This document shows, one piece after another, positions 1 to 8,372 of a stretch of 64,000 nt of DNA. Under the pieces are notes generated by a model. The model had not been told where the DNA came from. It made no database searches and worked only from the letters and a program-made list of their open reading frames with translations. The DNA comes from Streptococcus dysgalactiae subsp. dysgalactiae (GTDB lineage: Bacteria > Bacillota > Bacilli > Lactobacillales > Streptococcaceae). The position numbers and the translations under genes are program-made. Position 1 is the first letter of the stretch, and each line of letters starts with the position of its first letter. The DNA is taken from positions 650,501 through 714,500 of the forward strand of contig NZ_UHFH01000003.1 of assembly GCF_900459225.1 (NCBI RefSeq). Reading direction: 5' to 3'.

Positions 1-1
1 T

Positions 2-424
2 GTTGTTACTGGTGTTGAAATGTTCCGTAAACAACTTGACGAAGGTCTTGCAGGAGACAACGTAGGTATCCTTCTTCGTGGTGTTCAACGTGACGAAATC
101 GAACGTGGTCAAGTTATTGCTAAACCAGGTTCAATCAACCCACACACTAAATTCAAAGGTGAAGTATATATCCTTTCTAAAGACGAAGGTGGACGTCACA
201 CTCCATTCTTCAACAACTATCGTCCACAATTCTACTTCCGTACAACTGACGTAACAGGTTCAATCGAACTTCCAGCTGGTACAGAAATGGTTATGCCTGG
301 TGATAACGTGACAATCAACGTTGAGTTGATCCACCCAATCGCCGTAGAACAAGGTACTACTTTCTCAATCCGTGAAGGTGGACGTACTGTTGGTTCAGGT
401 ATCGTTTCAGAAATCGAAGCTTAA
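2..424 (+). CDS. tuf: Elongation factor Tu, C-terminal part (5' end outside window)
   Basis: The frame is open from base 2, giving about 140 residues with no start codon in the window. They begin [20 protein letters not shown] and continue through [13 protein letters not shown], the end of domain 2 and all of domain 3 of EF-Tu, the GTPase that carries aminoacyl-tRNA to the ribosome. The protein ends IVSEIEA. A strong intrinsic terminator follows at about 475, so this is the last gene of its transcript. Codon choice is strongly biased, as expected for a highly expressed gene. Confidence 0.97.
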
Positions 425-474
425 TTTTAATTAAGTTCCCAGAATAACAATTAAAGTCGGACACTTTAAATTGT

Positions 475-503
475 AAAAAGCTCCCTTAAGGGAGCTTTTT
501 TTG
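475..503 (+). terminator. Intrinsic terminator after tuf
   Basis: The arm AAAAAGCTCCC is followed by its inverted copy GGGAGCTTTTT and a run of T. It ends the tuf transcript. Confidence 0.9.
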
Positions 504-975
504 TTTTTTAAAGAATTTTAGCAATTAAGTTAAAGTGATAAATAGGTGAAGTAATATACACGATTGATAAGGAATATGAGTCAAGTGGTTTCTCACTGTA
601 AAAAGAGAAGGAACCGTTTTTTTTATCAATTGACATTCTTTTTGCTAGATTCTTTACTGTATTCTTATTAACCCTATCTCTTTTTTACATTGTGTTTATT
701 TGCAAATACTAATCATTGCGAAAAACTCTATGATTAAGGTGATAGGAATAAATATTTTCTAATATCTTACGTTTCCTCTCCTTATTTCTCCAGAGTGAGT
801 AGTAGTTTGACTACCATGAGGACAAGATACAGCAATAGTATAGCCTTCCTTCTTGAAGGCAGAATAAAAGAAAAAATAAATCGTATAGGAAGTAGTGAAA
901 AATTTTCAGAAAGCCCTTTTTTTATTTGTGAAAATATTCCTAAAATATAGCCGTTTTCTTTTAATAGCCAGTAAA
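504..975. other. Intergenic region, no gene recognised
   Basis: This AT-rich stretch between the tuf terminator and the tpiA promoter holds no recognisable gene. A 94-codon minus-strand frame (1066-782) crosses the tpiA start, is hydrophobic and low in complexity, and has no family signature, so it is not called. Confidence 0.6.
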
Positions 976-980
976 ATATG

Positions 981-1781
<801 letters not shown>

Positions 1782-1803
1782 ATAACTATTTTAGGTTGAT
1801 AGA

Positions 1804-1840
1804 AAAACAAGAAGGTCTGAATACCTTCTTGTTTTTTTTA
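1804..1840 (+). terminator. Intrinsic terminator after tpiA
   Basis: AACAAGAAGGT pairs with ACCTTCTTGTT across a 6-base loop and is followed by a T run. Confidence 0.9.
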
Positions 1841-2060
1841 TATTAGTGTTAAGAGTAACCAAGATAGTGCTTACTAAGTAATCATACTCTATCAGACTGA
1901 GAGAATTACTTAACGGGAGTTAATGTATTAAAGCGGCTTTTAAAACATTTAGATTATTTCCGTACTTGTTAACTACATAATACATCTTGAGCTCTTAATT
2001 AAGTTATTCTACAAAGTTTAACGTCTCCATAGATATTTATATCTCACTTCCAGCAACAAC
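1841..2060. other. Intergenic remnant, nothing recognisable
   Basis: No open frame or RNA signature is seen here. It may be further degraded DNA from the lactate oxidase locus next to it. Confidence 0.5.
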
Positions 2061-2361
2061 CTACTTATCATGAGAGAGAACTAATCCTTGAACTACAGTA
2101 GGTGCAGCGATAATTGGCATTGTAAGGAGAATGCTGAGTAAAAAAGTTTTTATGGAAGGATTTTCTACAGTTGTTAGAACTCTGGGGATAATTTGCACAT
2201 GATTAAAAGAGTTTGTGTTTTCATGAAGGGTCCATTCATCTTCAGAACCGTCCGCAATGTATCCAAAGCCTCCTTTGGGGATAATTTGTGGGCACGTTGC
2301 TGTAAACTTGTAAGGTTTAGAATTTTCAAACGCTCTTCACAATCTGATCGCTGTTAGCCAT
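2061..2361 (-). pseudogene. Relic of an L-lactate oxidase-type FMN enzyme gene
   Basis: Minus-strand translation between about 2285 and 2061 gives QIIPKGGFGYIADGSEDEW, then a segment containing IIPRVLTTVENPS, then MPIIAAPTVVQGLVLSHDK and a stop at 2061. This matches the N-terminal part of lactate oxidase and related alpha-hydroxy-acid oxidases, which carry an IPKGGFGYIAGG..DEW motif, a YPR..VE.P segment and an API..HGL..T segment. The piece before it (LTSLQQRAHK) lies in another frame, and the remaining two thirds of the gene are missing. It is a non-functional fragment. The assignment is from motif memory and needs a BLASTX check. Confidence 0.75.
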
Positions 2362-2460
2362 TAATCATCGTCATCATTTTAGGACTCATTTCTATTATCC
2401 AACAATTAACTATTGATGAAGATATTACTAAAATAAGGCTACCTAGTGACAAGAGCAATG

Positions 2461-2497
2461 AAAAAGTTTTAGGATTCATATGAAATCCTAAAACTTG
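2461..2497 (-). terminator. Terminator of the HAD-murM-murN operon
   Basis: On the minus strand AAGTTTTAGGATT pairs with AATCCTAAAACTT and is followed by T. The 13-bp stem is perfect and lies just after the last gene of the leftward operon. Confidence 0.9.
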
Positions 2498-2513
2498 GAT
2501 AATATTGAAATTG

Positions 2514-3749
2514 CTAATAGCGTCTCAATACCTTCTTGATGAATTGAATCGATTGAAACAGCATAGGTCTTGGATAGTATCGAAAAGTTCCTGGTTTTTG
2601 TAAAATATAACCATTAAAGTTTTGTTTGAACCTTAAAACACCATCTGAGCCATCAAATTCACCAGTGATACCGAGAAAATTATAGGTTTTAATTCCTTTG
2701 GCTATAGCGTCTAACATAGCATGTTCTTGAAGAAGAGCAGGGGCATAAAATCGATTAAATTCTGGGTAGGAGCCTGAAAAGAGATAAACTGCCTCTTGAG
2801 GAGTGTACAAAAAGAGACTACCTGCGAGAATCATTTCTTTGGCACCATACTCTTTAAGAAAATCAAGGGCTTCAGAAATTCTGACGTCAAAGGTCTCAAA
2901 TTGACTTGATAATTCACGAAGTTGATTTTGTTTTTTTTCAGAATGAGGGTGAATCATAAGCTCATTATCAAGTTTTTCAATTCTTCCCCAAAGTTGATTT
3001 TGTTTTTGCTTGAGGTTAGTCAAATAGTCATTGAAATTAAGAGTTGCTACCATGAATTCACAATATTCTCCAAAACTATCATAAAAATCTTGGTAATAAG
3101 ATAAGGACTTATCAGAATAATCTCGACGATCTGACGTGGCAGTGGTAATCTCTTTGAAATGGTGGAGCTCATCTCGGTTGAGTGAACGTAAGGTAATGCC
3201 AAAAGTATTTGCTTTTTTGAGTAATGCTTTCCCCTTTTTGCTGAAAGATTGAGGTAGTCGAGAAGGAGTGATTCCCTCTAATTTTTTAACATAATGCCAA
3301 ACGGGCTCTCCTTCTGGATAACCAGTTTTAAAACCATCATGTTGAAAACCTAAGGACGTTAGAAGCTCAATCAATTCTTCATTTGTTTCAGAAAGAGGGT
3401 TACCATTGCTATCAAATTGCTGATAATCATCATAAGGTTTCACAACGCATTCGATCACATGATGTTTTTTAGCATAATCTTTGAGTTGGCTGTAAAACTC
3501 TTTCAAGTACTCTGGGTAATTGGTATTGGGACCAGCATTAAGTTCAAGACGCCAGCCTCCTAAGACTTTTTGAAGAAAGATTAGGGCAGCAATTTTTAGT
3601 TTGCCATCTTTTTCAAGGCCTAGAAAATGGGGCTCTGCCCCTCTTTTCATCAATAACTTAGCCATTTCGGGCGTCTGAATAAAGGAATGGCGTTTTAAAT
3701 TTTGGCAGTAATGAGCAAATCTTTCTTGGGATATTTCGATTAGTGCCAT
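2514..3749 (-). CDS. murN: FemABX-family tRNA-dependent peptidoglycan bridge ligase, MurN-like
   Basis: This 411-residue protein of the FemAB/MurMN family uses aminoacyl-tRNA to add an amino acid to the side chain of lipid II, building the interpeptide bridge (Ala-Ala in pyogenic streptococci). Two GNAT-like domains flank a helical hairpin arm at about residues 230-290, rich in Lys, Gln and Glu, typical of the family. The C-terminal TYNFLGITGEFDGSDGVLRF motif is shared with the upstream gene. Its ATG lies immediately at the end of that gene, so they are co-translated. MurN (second residue) rather than MurM is inferred from gene order. Confidence 0.85.
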   Translation of the reverse strand: MALIEISQERFAHYCQNLKRHSFIQTPEMAKLLMKRGAEPHFLGLEKDGKLKIAALIFLQKVLGGWRLELNAGPNTNYPEYLKEFYSQLKDYAKKHHVIECVVKPYDDYQQFDSNGNPLSETNEELIELLTSLGFQHDGFKTGYPEGEPVWHYVKKLEGITPSRLPQSFSKKGKALLKKANTFGITLRSLNRDELHHFKEITTATSDRRDYSDKSLSYYQDFYDSFGEYCEFMVATLNFNDYLTNLKQKQNQLWGRIEKLDNELMIHPHSEKKQNQLRELSSQFETFDVRISEALDFLKEYGAKEMILAGSLFLYTPQEAVYLFSGSYPEFNRFYAPALLQEHAMLDAIAKGIKTYNFLGITGEFDGSDGVLRFKQNFNGYILQKPGTFRYYPRPMLFQSIQFIKKVLRRY

Positions 3750-4966
3750 CAGTGGTGTGTGCTCCTTATTTTTTTTCGTAGGTTATAAGCGGCAGTAGCT
3801 AATTTGGAGATGGTGTTCACAGGAATATTAAATTCACCGGCGAATTCTTCGATGGTTGGGTTTAATCTAGCTTTGAAATGGTAGAGGCCGCCATTTAACT
3901 GGTTTTCCACCCCCCCCAGATTATGCCATCGGCAGCCTCGCTGAAAGGCTTCCTTAGCCGTATGATACCAGGTAAGTAGGGGGGCTTGATAGTTGCGGTA
4001 ATCATCATCCATTCCAGCATAAAGATTTTCTGAGGTATCCCCATAAATTAAGGTTAAGGTCGCAGCTAAAGGAATACGCTCTTGTCCTTTTAAAAGTTGT
4101 GTATTTAAGACTGCTAGCTCTTTCTCAAGTCGCTCAATAGTCTTTTGATTCTCAGTGACTTTGCTAGGCTTGCTTTTTTCATTAAATTTGGCTTGTTCTG
4201 CGCTTGCTTTGTCTAATTGTTGAGAAAGAAGAGCTTGCTGTTTGGGTAAATCTAGGAAGGCCATGGTAATGTAAGAGTAATTAGCATAAGTGGTCAGTAA
4301 CTTATGATAATAGGACTGCCCCCGTAAAATAATCCCTTTTCGCTCTTCTGTCTTAGCCATGAGGCTAGAAAAATCATCTAGCAATTCAGCTCCTCCGAAA
4401 ATAATCTCAACCCCTTTGTTGGTCGCAGTGCGAATGGATTGTTTTGCTTTTTTGGACAGGTTCTCAAACTCAAAGTCTTTGGCGTAGATATTAGCCTGTA
4501 CTCTTGGTTGAATCGTTTCATCAAGCTTTTTTGTTCTCCCAGACCATTCCAGCCCAAGTTGTTTTAAAAAAGCGATGATTGAGAGGGTGAAGTCATTTTC
4601 TTCACTATCTACTCCTAAAAATGACTGTTTGATTTGTAAACTTGGGTCCATTTTAACAAAGAGAGCGCGCTTGCTTTTTCCAAAAATTTTGAGGGTTTTA
4701 ATCACAAAATCAAGGAGTTCAAAATTGGCGTAATCCATAATTGGTCCACGAGGGATATAAATCATGCTAAACCCAAGAGGAAGTGGCCTGATCAAGCAAG
4801 CAGCAGCGGCTACTTGAATGCCATCTTCGTAAAACCCAATCCGTTCATGTTTCCAATTATCTTTGACGTGTCCCCAATCCGAACTTTGTAGCAGGTTTAC
4901 TTGAGGATGAGACAAGACAAATTGATCGTGTTCTTCAGGAGATATTCCAATTTTATACGTATACAT
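3749..4966 (-). CDS. murM: FemABX-family peptidoglycan bridge ligase, MurM-like
   Basis: This 405-residue paralogue of the next gene probably adds the first bridge residue to the lysine of lipid II. It has the PRGPIMDY motif near residue 80, the AKQSIRTATNKGVEI segment, a long charged coiled-coil hairpin at about 240-295 and the C-terminal HNLGGVENQLNGGLYHFK motif. I start it at the ATG at 4966, whose A is also the last base of the preceding gene's TAA (TAATG overlap), rather than at a GTG 15 bases upstream inside that gene. The overlap indicates translational coupling. Confidence 0.85.
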   Translation of the reverse strand: MYTYKIGISPEEHDQFVLSHPQVNLLQSSDWGHVKDNWKHERIGFYEDGIQVAAAACLIRPLPLGFSMIYIPRGPIMDYANFELLDFVIKTLKIFGKSKRALFVKMDPSLQIKQSFLGVDSEENDFTLSIIAFLKQLGLEWSGRTKKLDETIQPRVQANIYAKDFEFENLSKKAKQSIRTATNKGVEIIFGGAELLDDFSSLMAKTEERKGIILRGQSYYHKLLTTYANYSYITMAFLDLPKQQALLSQQLDKASAEQAKFNEKSKPSKVTENQKTIERLEKELAVLNTQLLKGQERIPLAATLTLIYGDTSENLYAGMDDDYRNYQAPLLTWYHTAKEAFQRGCRWHNLGGVENQLNGGLYHFKARLNPTIEEFAGEFNIPVNTISKLATAAYNLRKKIRSTHH

Positions 4967-5775
4967 TATTTTAACACCCACTCGCGAATAGCATGTGCCA
5001 CACCACTGTCATTGTTTGATTTAGTGATATACTTGGCAATTTTTTTTAATTCAGGAACCCCATTTTCCATCACAACAGGGTTGGCAACAACTTCTAGCAT
5101 GGCACGATCATTCTCAGCATCACCAATGGCCATGGTTTGTGACATGTCTAGTCCAAGCTTTTCAGCTAAATGTTTAATGGCATTACCTTTGCTGACGGTT
5201 TTGGGCATAAACTCTAAGTAGAACGGTGTTGACTTGACAATCGTGTAGTGATCAAAGAAGTTTTGAGGGATAAGCTTGATTGCTTCGTCCAGCAATTCGG
5301 GGTCATCGACCATCATAATCTTGATGATTTCTTTACCTGTCATTTCCTCTGGAGTTCGGTAGAAAATCGGCATGTTTACTAAAGTTGACTCGTGCACGGT
5401 GTATTTGCCAATATTACGATTAGCGGTAAAGATACCTTCTTTGGTAATCGCATGCATATGTATGCCTAGTTTTCGGCTTAAGTATTCAATCTCTAAATAG
5501 TCTTCATAAGTCATCAATTCTTTAACAACTTCTTCGCCAGTCTCAGCATCTTGCACCAATCCGCCATTAAAGGTAATGACGTGGTTTCCTTGATGATTAA
5601 GTTCTAACTGTTCGAGTAATGAAACTACTCCGGTAATAGGTCTGCCAGTAGCAACTACCACATGGACACCTTGAGCCTTAGCTTCTTGGATAGCTTGAAA
5701 AACGTCATCGGTGATACGGCGGTCATCGGTGATTAATGTGCCGTCAATATCGACAGCAACCAATTTGATAGACAT
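4966..5775 (-). CDS. Cof-type HAD hydrolase, sugar-phosphatase family
   Basis: This 269-residue HAD phosphatase of the Cof/YidA type has nucleophile Asp9 and acid/base Asp11 in VAVDIDGTL, motif II in VVATGRPI, Lys in SKGNAIKHL and motif IV in AIGDAENDRAML. A C2-type cap lies between motifs II and III. Members dephosphorylate sugar phosphates or flavin/PLP phosphates; the substrate is unknown. It is the first gene of a three-gene operon with the peptidoglycan ligases, an arrangement I also recall from S. pyogenes. Confidence 0.9.
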   Translation of the reverse strand: MSIKLVAVDIDGTLITDDRRITDDVFQAIQEAKAQGVHVVVATGRPITGVVSLLEQLELNHQGNHVITFNGGLVQDAETGEEVVKELMTYEDYLEIEYLSRKLGIHMHAITKEGIFTANRNIGKYTVHESTLVNMPIFYRTPEEMTGKEIIKIMMVDDPELLDEAIKLIPQNFFDHYTIVKSTPFYLEFMPKTVSKGNAIKHLAEKLGLDMSQTMAIGDAENDRAMLEVVANPVVMENGVPELKKIAKYITKSNNDSGVAHAIREWVLK

Positions 5776-6254
5776 CGCATTCTCCTTACTTATACTTAAC
5801 TGTCATTATAAAAATGCTCTAAACTCTATCATACTAAAAATAGGTGTTTTTGTCATGAAATAGAAGAAGGAATGGAGTGAAAAGTAAGAGAAAACGTTTT
5901 AGTGTAGGATGATTTTTGTCATTACCATCAAAAAAGATTGAAGAAGGTCTTCTACACCAATCTCTGGATAAAGCACCTTTAAGAGAATTTGTGCACAATG
6001 TTATCAAAAAATAGTATCACTTTTTGCATTGTATGAGTCATAGGCGAGTGAAGCAATCCAAAATGCGATACGTTACATCGCAGCAAAAACGCTAGAAACA
6101 TGATGTTTCTGGCGCTCGGAGATTTTTAGACCTAGGCTCAAAATCTAGGTATGAAATCCCGTCGGGAGTTGCTATCATCTGTGCTACCTAAGTCAAGTAT
6201 CCTAAAAATATTAACTTTCAAGAAAGCAGACTTTTTCTTCAATTTAGAAGGACT
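5776..6254. other. Intergenic region with a cluster of four short hairpins
   Basis: There is no gene. Four hairpins lie in a row: GCGAT/ATCGC (6065-6081), an 11-bp stem CGCTAGAAACA/TGTTTCTGGCG (6090-6114), ACCTAG/CTAGGT (6130-6150) and TCCC/GGGA (6157-6167). They could be a small RNA or a relic repeat. See findings. Confidence 0.5.
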
Positions 6255-7556
6255 TTAATTACTGAAGTGAAAGTGTCCATTGGAAATGTAACTAATAAAG
6301 GCTTCCTTACTAGAGGCAAACAGATCATCTAGCTCTAACATTTCCTTTGGAAAATAAAAGCGGCGATCTCCGTAAGTGGTACCTGTTAGGGCTTTGACAA
6401 TAGGTGATAATTGTGACAATTCAGCACGGCTGCCATCTTGTTGTACCATTTCGATTTGAGTTCTTGGATTTGCTAGTTCTGGTCGGTAAATATCATAAGG
6501 TAGGTCAAAGTTAACATGGATACCAGTGTAATAATCAGGGTCAAAACCTACAGCCTCCACTAGCTGTCGTAAGCGCTCTAAATCTTCTTGTGACTCTTGA
6601 TCAAAGGTGACCGATTTGAGAATTTTTCGGTTGATGAAGCGACCAGCTAAATCTGATAAAATATGGTCTTCGCTTGCCATCCAAACTTGGAAGTAAGTGT
6701 TCATTACCCCATCATCTAAAGAAAGGTAATCGGTTAGTTTGGCATTTTTCTCAAAGAAAGGAATAAGACCAGGCGCTGTTTTTTGGAAATAGGCTTTTTG
6801 CTCAGGATATAAGGTTTTAGCCCGTTTAAGAAGGTTTTGCAAGATAAGTTCCACGGCACGGCTAGCAGGATGAAAGTAAACCTGCATGTACATTTGAAAT
6901 CGGCTCACGATATAGTCTTCCACAGCATGCATGCCACTGCGGTCAAAGACGATTCCCCCGTCAACAGGACGAATCACTCGTAGAATTCGCATCAAATCAA
7001 ACTGGCCATAATTGGCAGCAGAGAAGTAAGAGTCTCTCAGCAGATAATCCATGCGATCACAATCAATTTGGCTAGAAATGAGCTGAACGACTTGTTTATT
7101 AGGATAGGTATGGTTGATGACACTAGCAACCTTACCCGGAAAATCAGGAGAATGACGCACTAAAATAGCATTAATCTCCGTTTTAGGATTAGTAATAATC
7201 TCTTGAGTAAAGGCCTCATGGTCTGTATGAAAGAGAGTCTCAAAGGTGTGGGAATAAGCACCATGACCAATGTCATGTAGGAGGGCAGCCGTCATGGTAA
7301 CAAGACTTTCATCTTTGTTCCAATTATCAGGATATTTTTCCTCGAAGATTTCGGTGACACGCCGGGCAATTTCATACACCCCTAGACAATGGGAAAAGCG
7401 GCTATGCTCTGCTCCATGAAACGTAAACGCAGTTGTAGGTACCTGCTTGATGCGTCGTAACCGTTGAAATTCTTTGGTATTAACAAGATCATAAATAAGC
7501 TGATGATTAATATGGATATAGTTGTGAACGGGGTCGCGAAATACTTTTTCATTCAT
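6255..7556 (-). CDS. HD-domain phosphohydrolase (dGTPase-like, YwfO family)
   Basis: This 433-residue cytoplasmic protein carries the metal-binding HD set: His51 in AEHSRFSH, His94-Asp95 in LLHDIGHGAYSH and a late Asp in SSQIDCDRMDYLLRDS. These are features of deoxynucleoside triphosphate triphosphohydrolase-like proteins such as B. subtilis YwfO. The substrate is probably a (d)NTP but cannot be fixed from sequence. It is divergent from the DUF1934 gene, with an 81-bp intergene carrying promoters on both strands. Confidence 0.88.
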   Translation of the reverse strand: MNEKVFRDPVHNYIHINHQLIYDLVNTKEFQRLRRIKQVPTTAFTFHGAEHSRFSHCLGVYEIARRVTEIFEEKYPDNWNKDESLVTMTAALLHDIGHGAYSHTFETLFHTDHEAFTQEIITNPKTEINAILVRHSPDFPGKVASVINHTYPNKQVVQLISSQIDCDRMDYLLRDSYFSAANYGQFDLMRILRVIRPVDGGIVFDRSGMHAVEDYIVSRFQMYMQVYFHPASRAVELILQNLLKRAKTLYPEQKAYFQKTAPGLIPFFEKNAKLTDYLSLDDGVMNTYFQVWMASEDHILSDLAGRFINRKILKSVTFDQESQEDLERLRQLVEAVGFDPDYYTGIHVNFDLPYDIYRPELANPRTQIEMVQQDGSRAELSQLSPIVKALTGTTYGDRRFYFPKEMLELDDLFASSKEAFISYISNGHFHFSN

Positions 7557-7562
7557 GGTTTA

Positions 7563-7605
7563 TATTATACCAAAAATTGAAAAAATAAGAAGAAACTGAT
7601 AGAAT
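7563..7605. promoter_or_regulatory. Divergent promoters between the HD gene and the DUF1934 gene
   Basis: Rightward, TTGAAA (7577-7582), a 17-base spacer and TAGAAT (7600-7605). Leftward, a TATAAT on the minus strand at 7568-7563. Confidence 0.6.
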
Positions 7606-7637
7606 AGACAGACGAGACTAGAACAGAAAGAGAAGTT

Positions 7638-8045
7638 ATGAAATTACAGATAAGGAATCATATTCGATTTGGGGATGACACAGAAATCATCCATGAAGTT
7701 CACGATGCTGAGTGGCGACAAAAAGGTGATTACCAATACCTGATTTATCAAAATGATGAGAAAGAGAAAGTTGTTATCAAGTATAATGAGAACGAATTAA
7801 CCATGAGCCGTTTTTCGACCCCTCAGTCCATCATGAAATTTTTTGCAGGTAAAAAGGTTTTGATTGCCTTACCTACGCCGATGGGGATTCAACAGTTTTT
7901 AACAGATACCAGACATTACCAATTGAATCATGAGAGACAACATTTGACTCTTCATTATGACTTATTACAAGTTCATACGGAAGCATCTTTTGCCAGTTAT
8001 CAACTGGAGTTAACTTGGACCTTTCCTGAGACTGATGACGAGTAA
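7638..8045 (+). CDS. DUF1934 (YwiB-type) beta-barrel protein
   Basis: This 135-residue protein has the alternating pattern of a small calycin-like barrel, with the family-typical opening LQIRNHIRFGDDTEIIHEV and a central RFSTPQSIMKFFAGKKV. B. subtilis YwiB belongs to the same family; its role is unknown. There is no signal peptide or membrane segment. AGAGAAGTT precedes the ATG and a terminator follows. Confidence 0.75.
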   Translation: MKLQIRNHIRFGDDTEIIHEVHDAEWRQKGDYQYLIYQNDEKEKVVIKYNENELTMSRFSTPQSIMKFFAGKKVLIALPTPMGIQQFLTDTRHYQLNHERQHLTLHYDLLQVHTEASFASYQLELTWTFPETDDE

Positions 8046-8126
8046 TCAAAAATCATCAGATAAAAAAGTGATAAAAGTCCTTAAATAACACCAAATATAG
8101 TTAAAATATAATAAAAAACAACAAAT

Positions 8127-8162
8127 AAAACCAAAAATCGTCAGATGATTTTTGGTTTTTTC
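8127..8162 (+). terminator. Intrinsic terminator after the DUF1934 gene
   Basis: CCAAAAATC pairs with GATTTTTGG and is followed by TTTTTT. Confidence 0.8.
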
Positions 8163-8221
8163 TCTATCTTTTAGTGTTTTTTTCTTGTTTTTCGTTAATA
8201 TTTTTACTATAATGATTATTA

Positions 8222-8306
8222 TATCAAGGGAGTAGCAGACGGTTAGCCGTGATTGTATCGTCAATACGGAATTTCGATTTCCGGTACAATCTGAAACAGC
8301 GAGACT
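8222..8306 (+). ncRNA. yybP-ykoY (Mn2+) riboswitch aptamer
   Basis: The leader contains TCAAGGGAGTAGCAGACGG, then GCCGTGATTGTATCG, and closes with CAGCGAGAC. The GGGAGTAGC and GCGAGAC blocks, each facing helical arms, match the conserved loops of the yybP-ykoY motif, which senses Mn2+ and turns on export pumps. It is immediately followed by a terminator and a P-type cation ATPase, the expected context. Confidence 0.85.
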
Positions 8307-8336
8307 TGTTTAAGAAAAATAAACAGGTCTTTTTAT
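8302..8336 (+). terminator. Riboswitch expression platform, regulated terminator
   Basis: AGACTTGTTTA (8302-8312) pairs with TAAACAGGTCT (8320-8330), with one G-U pair, followed by TTTTA. Its 5' arm overlaps the conserved 3' end of the aptamer. Ligand binding would prevent this hairpin and allow read-through into the ATPase gene. Confidence 0.8.
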
Positions 8337-8372
8337 TTGAACATGGGATAAAAAGACCAAGGGGGTACTAAT

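Noticed and set aside
8046..8264. 72-codon minus-strand frame
   Set aside because: It covers the DUF1934 terminator and the riboswitch; the coding look is from AT richness.
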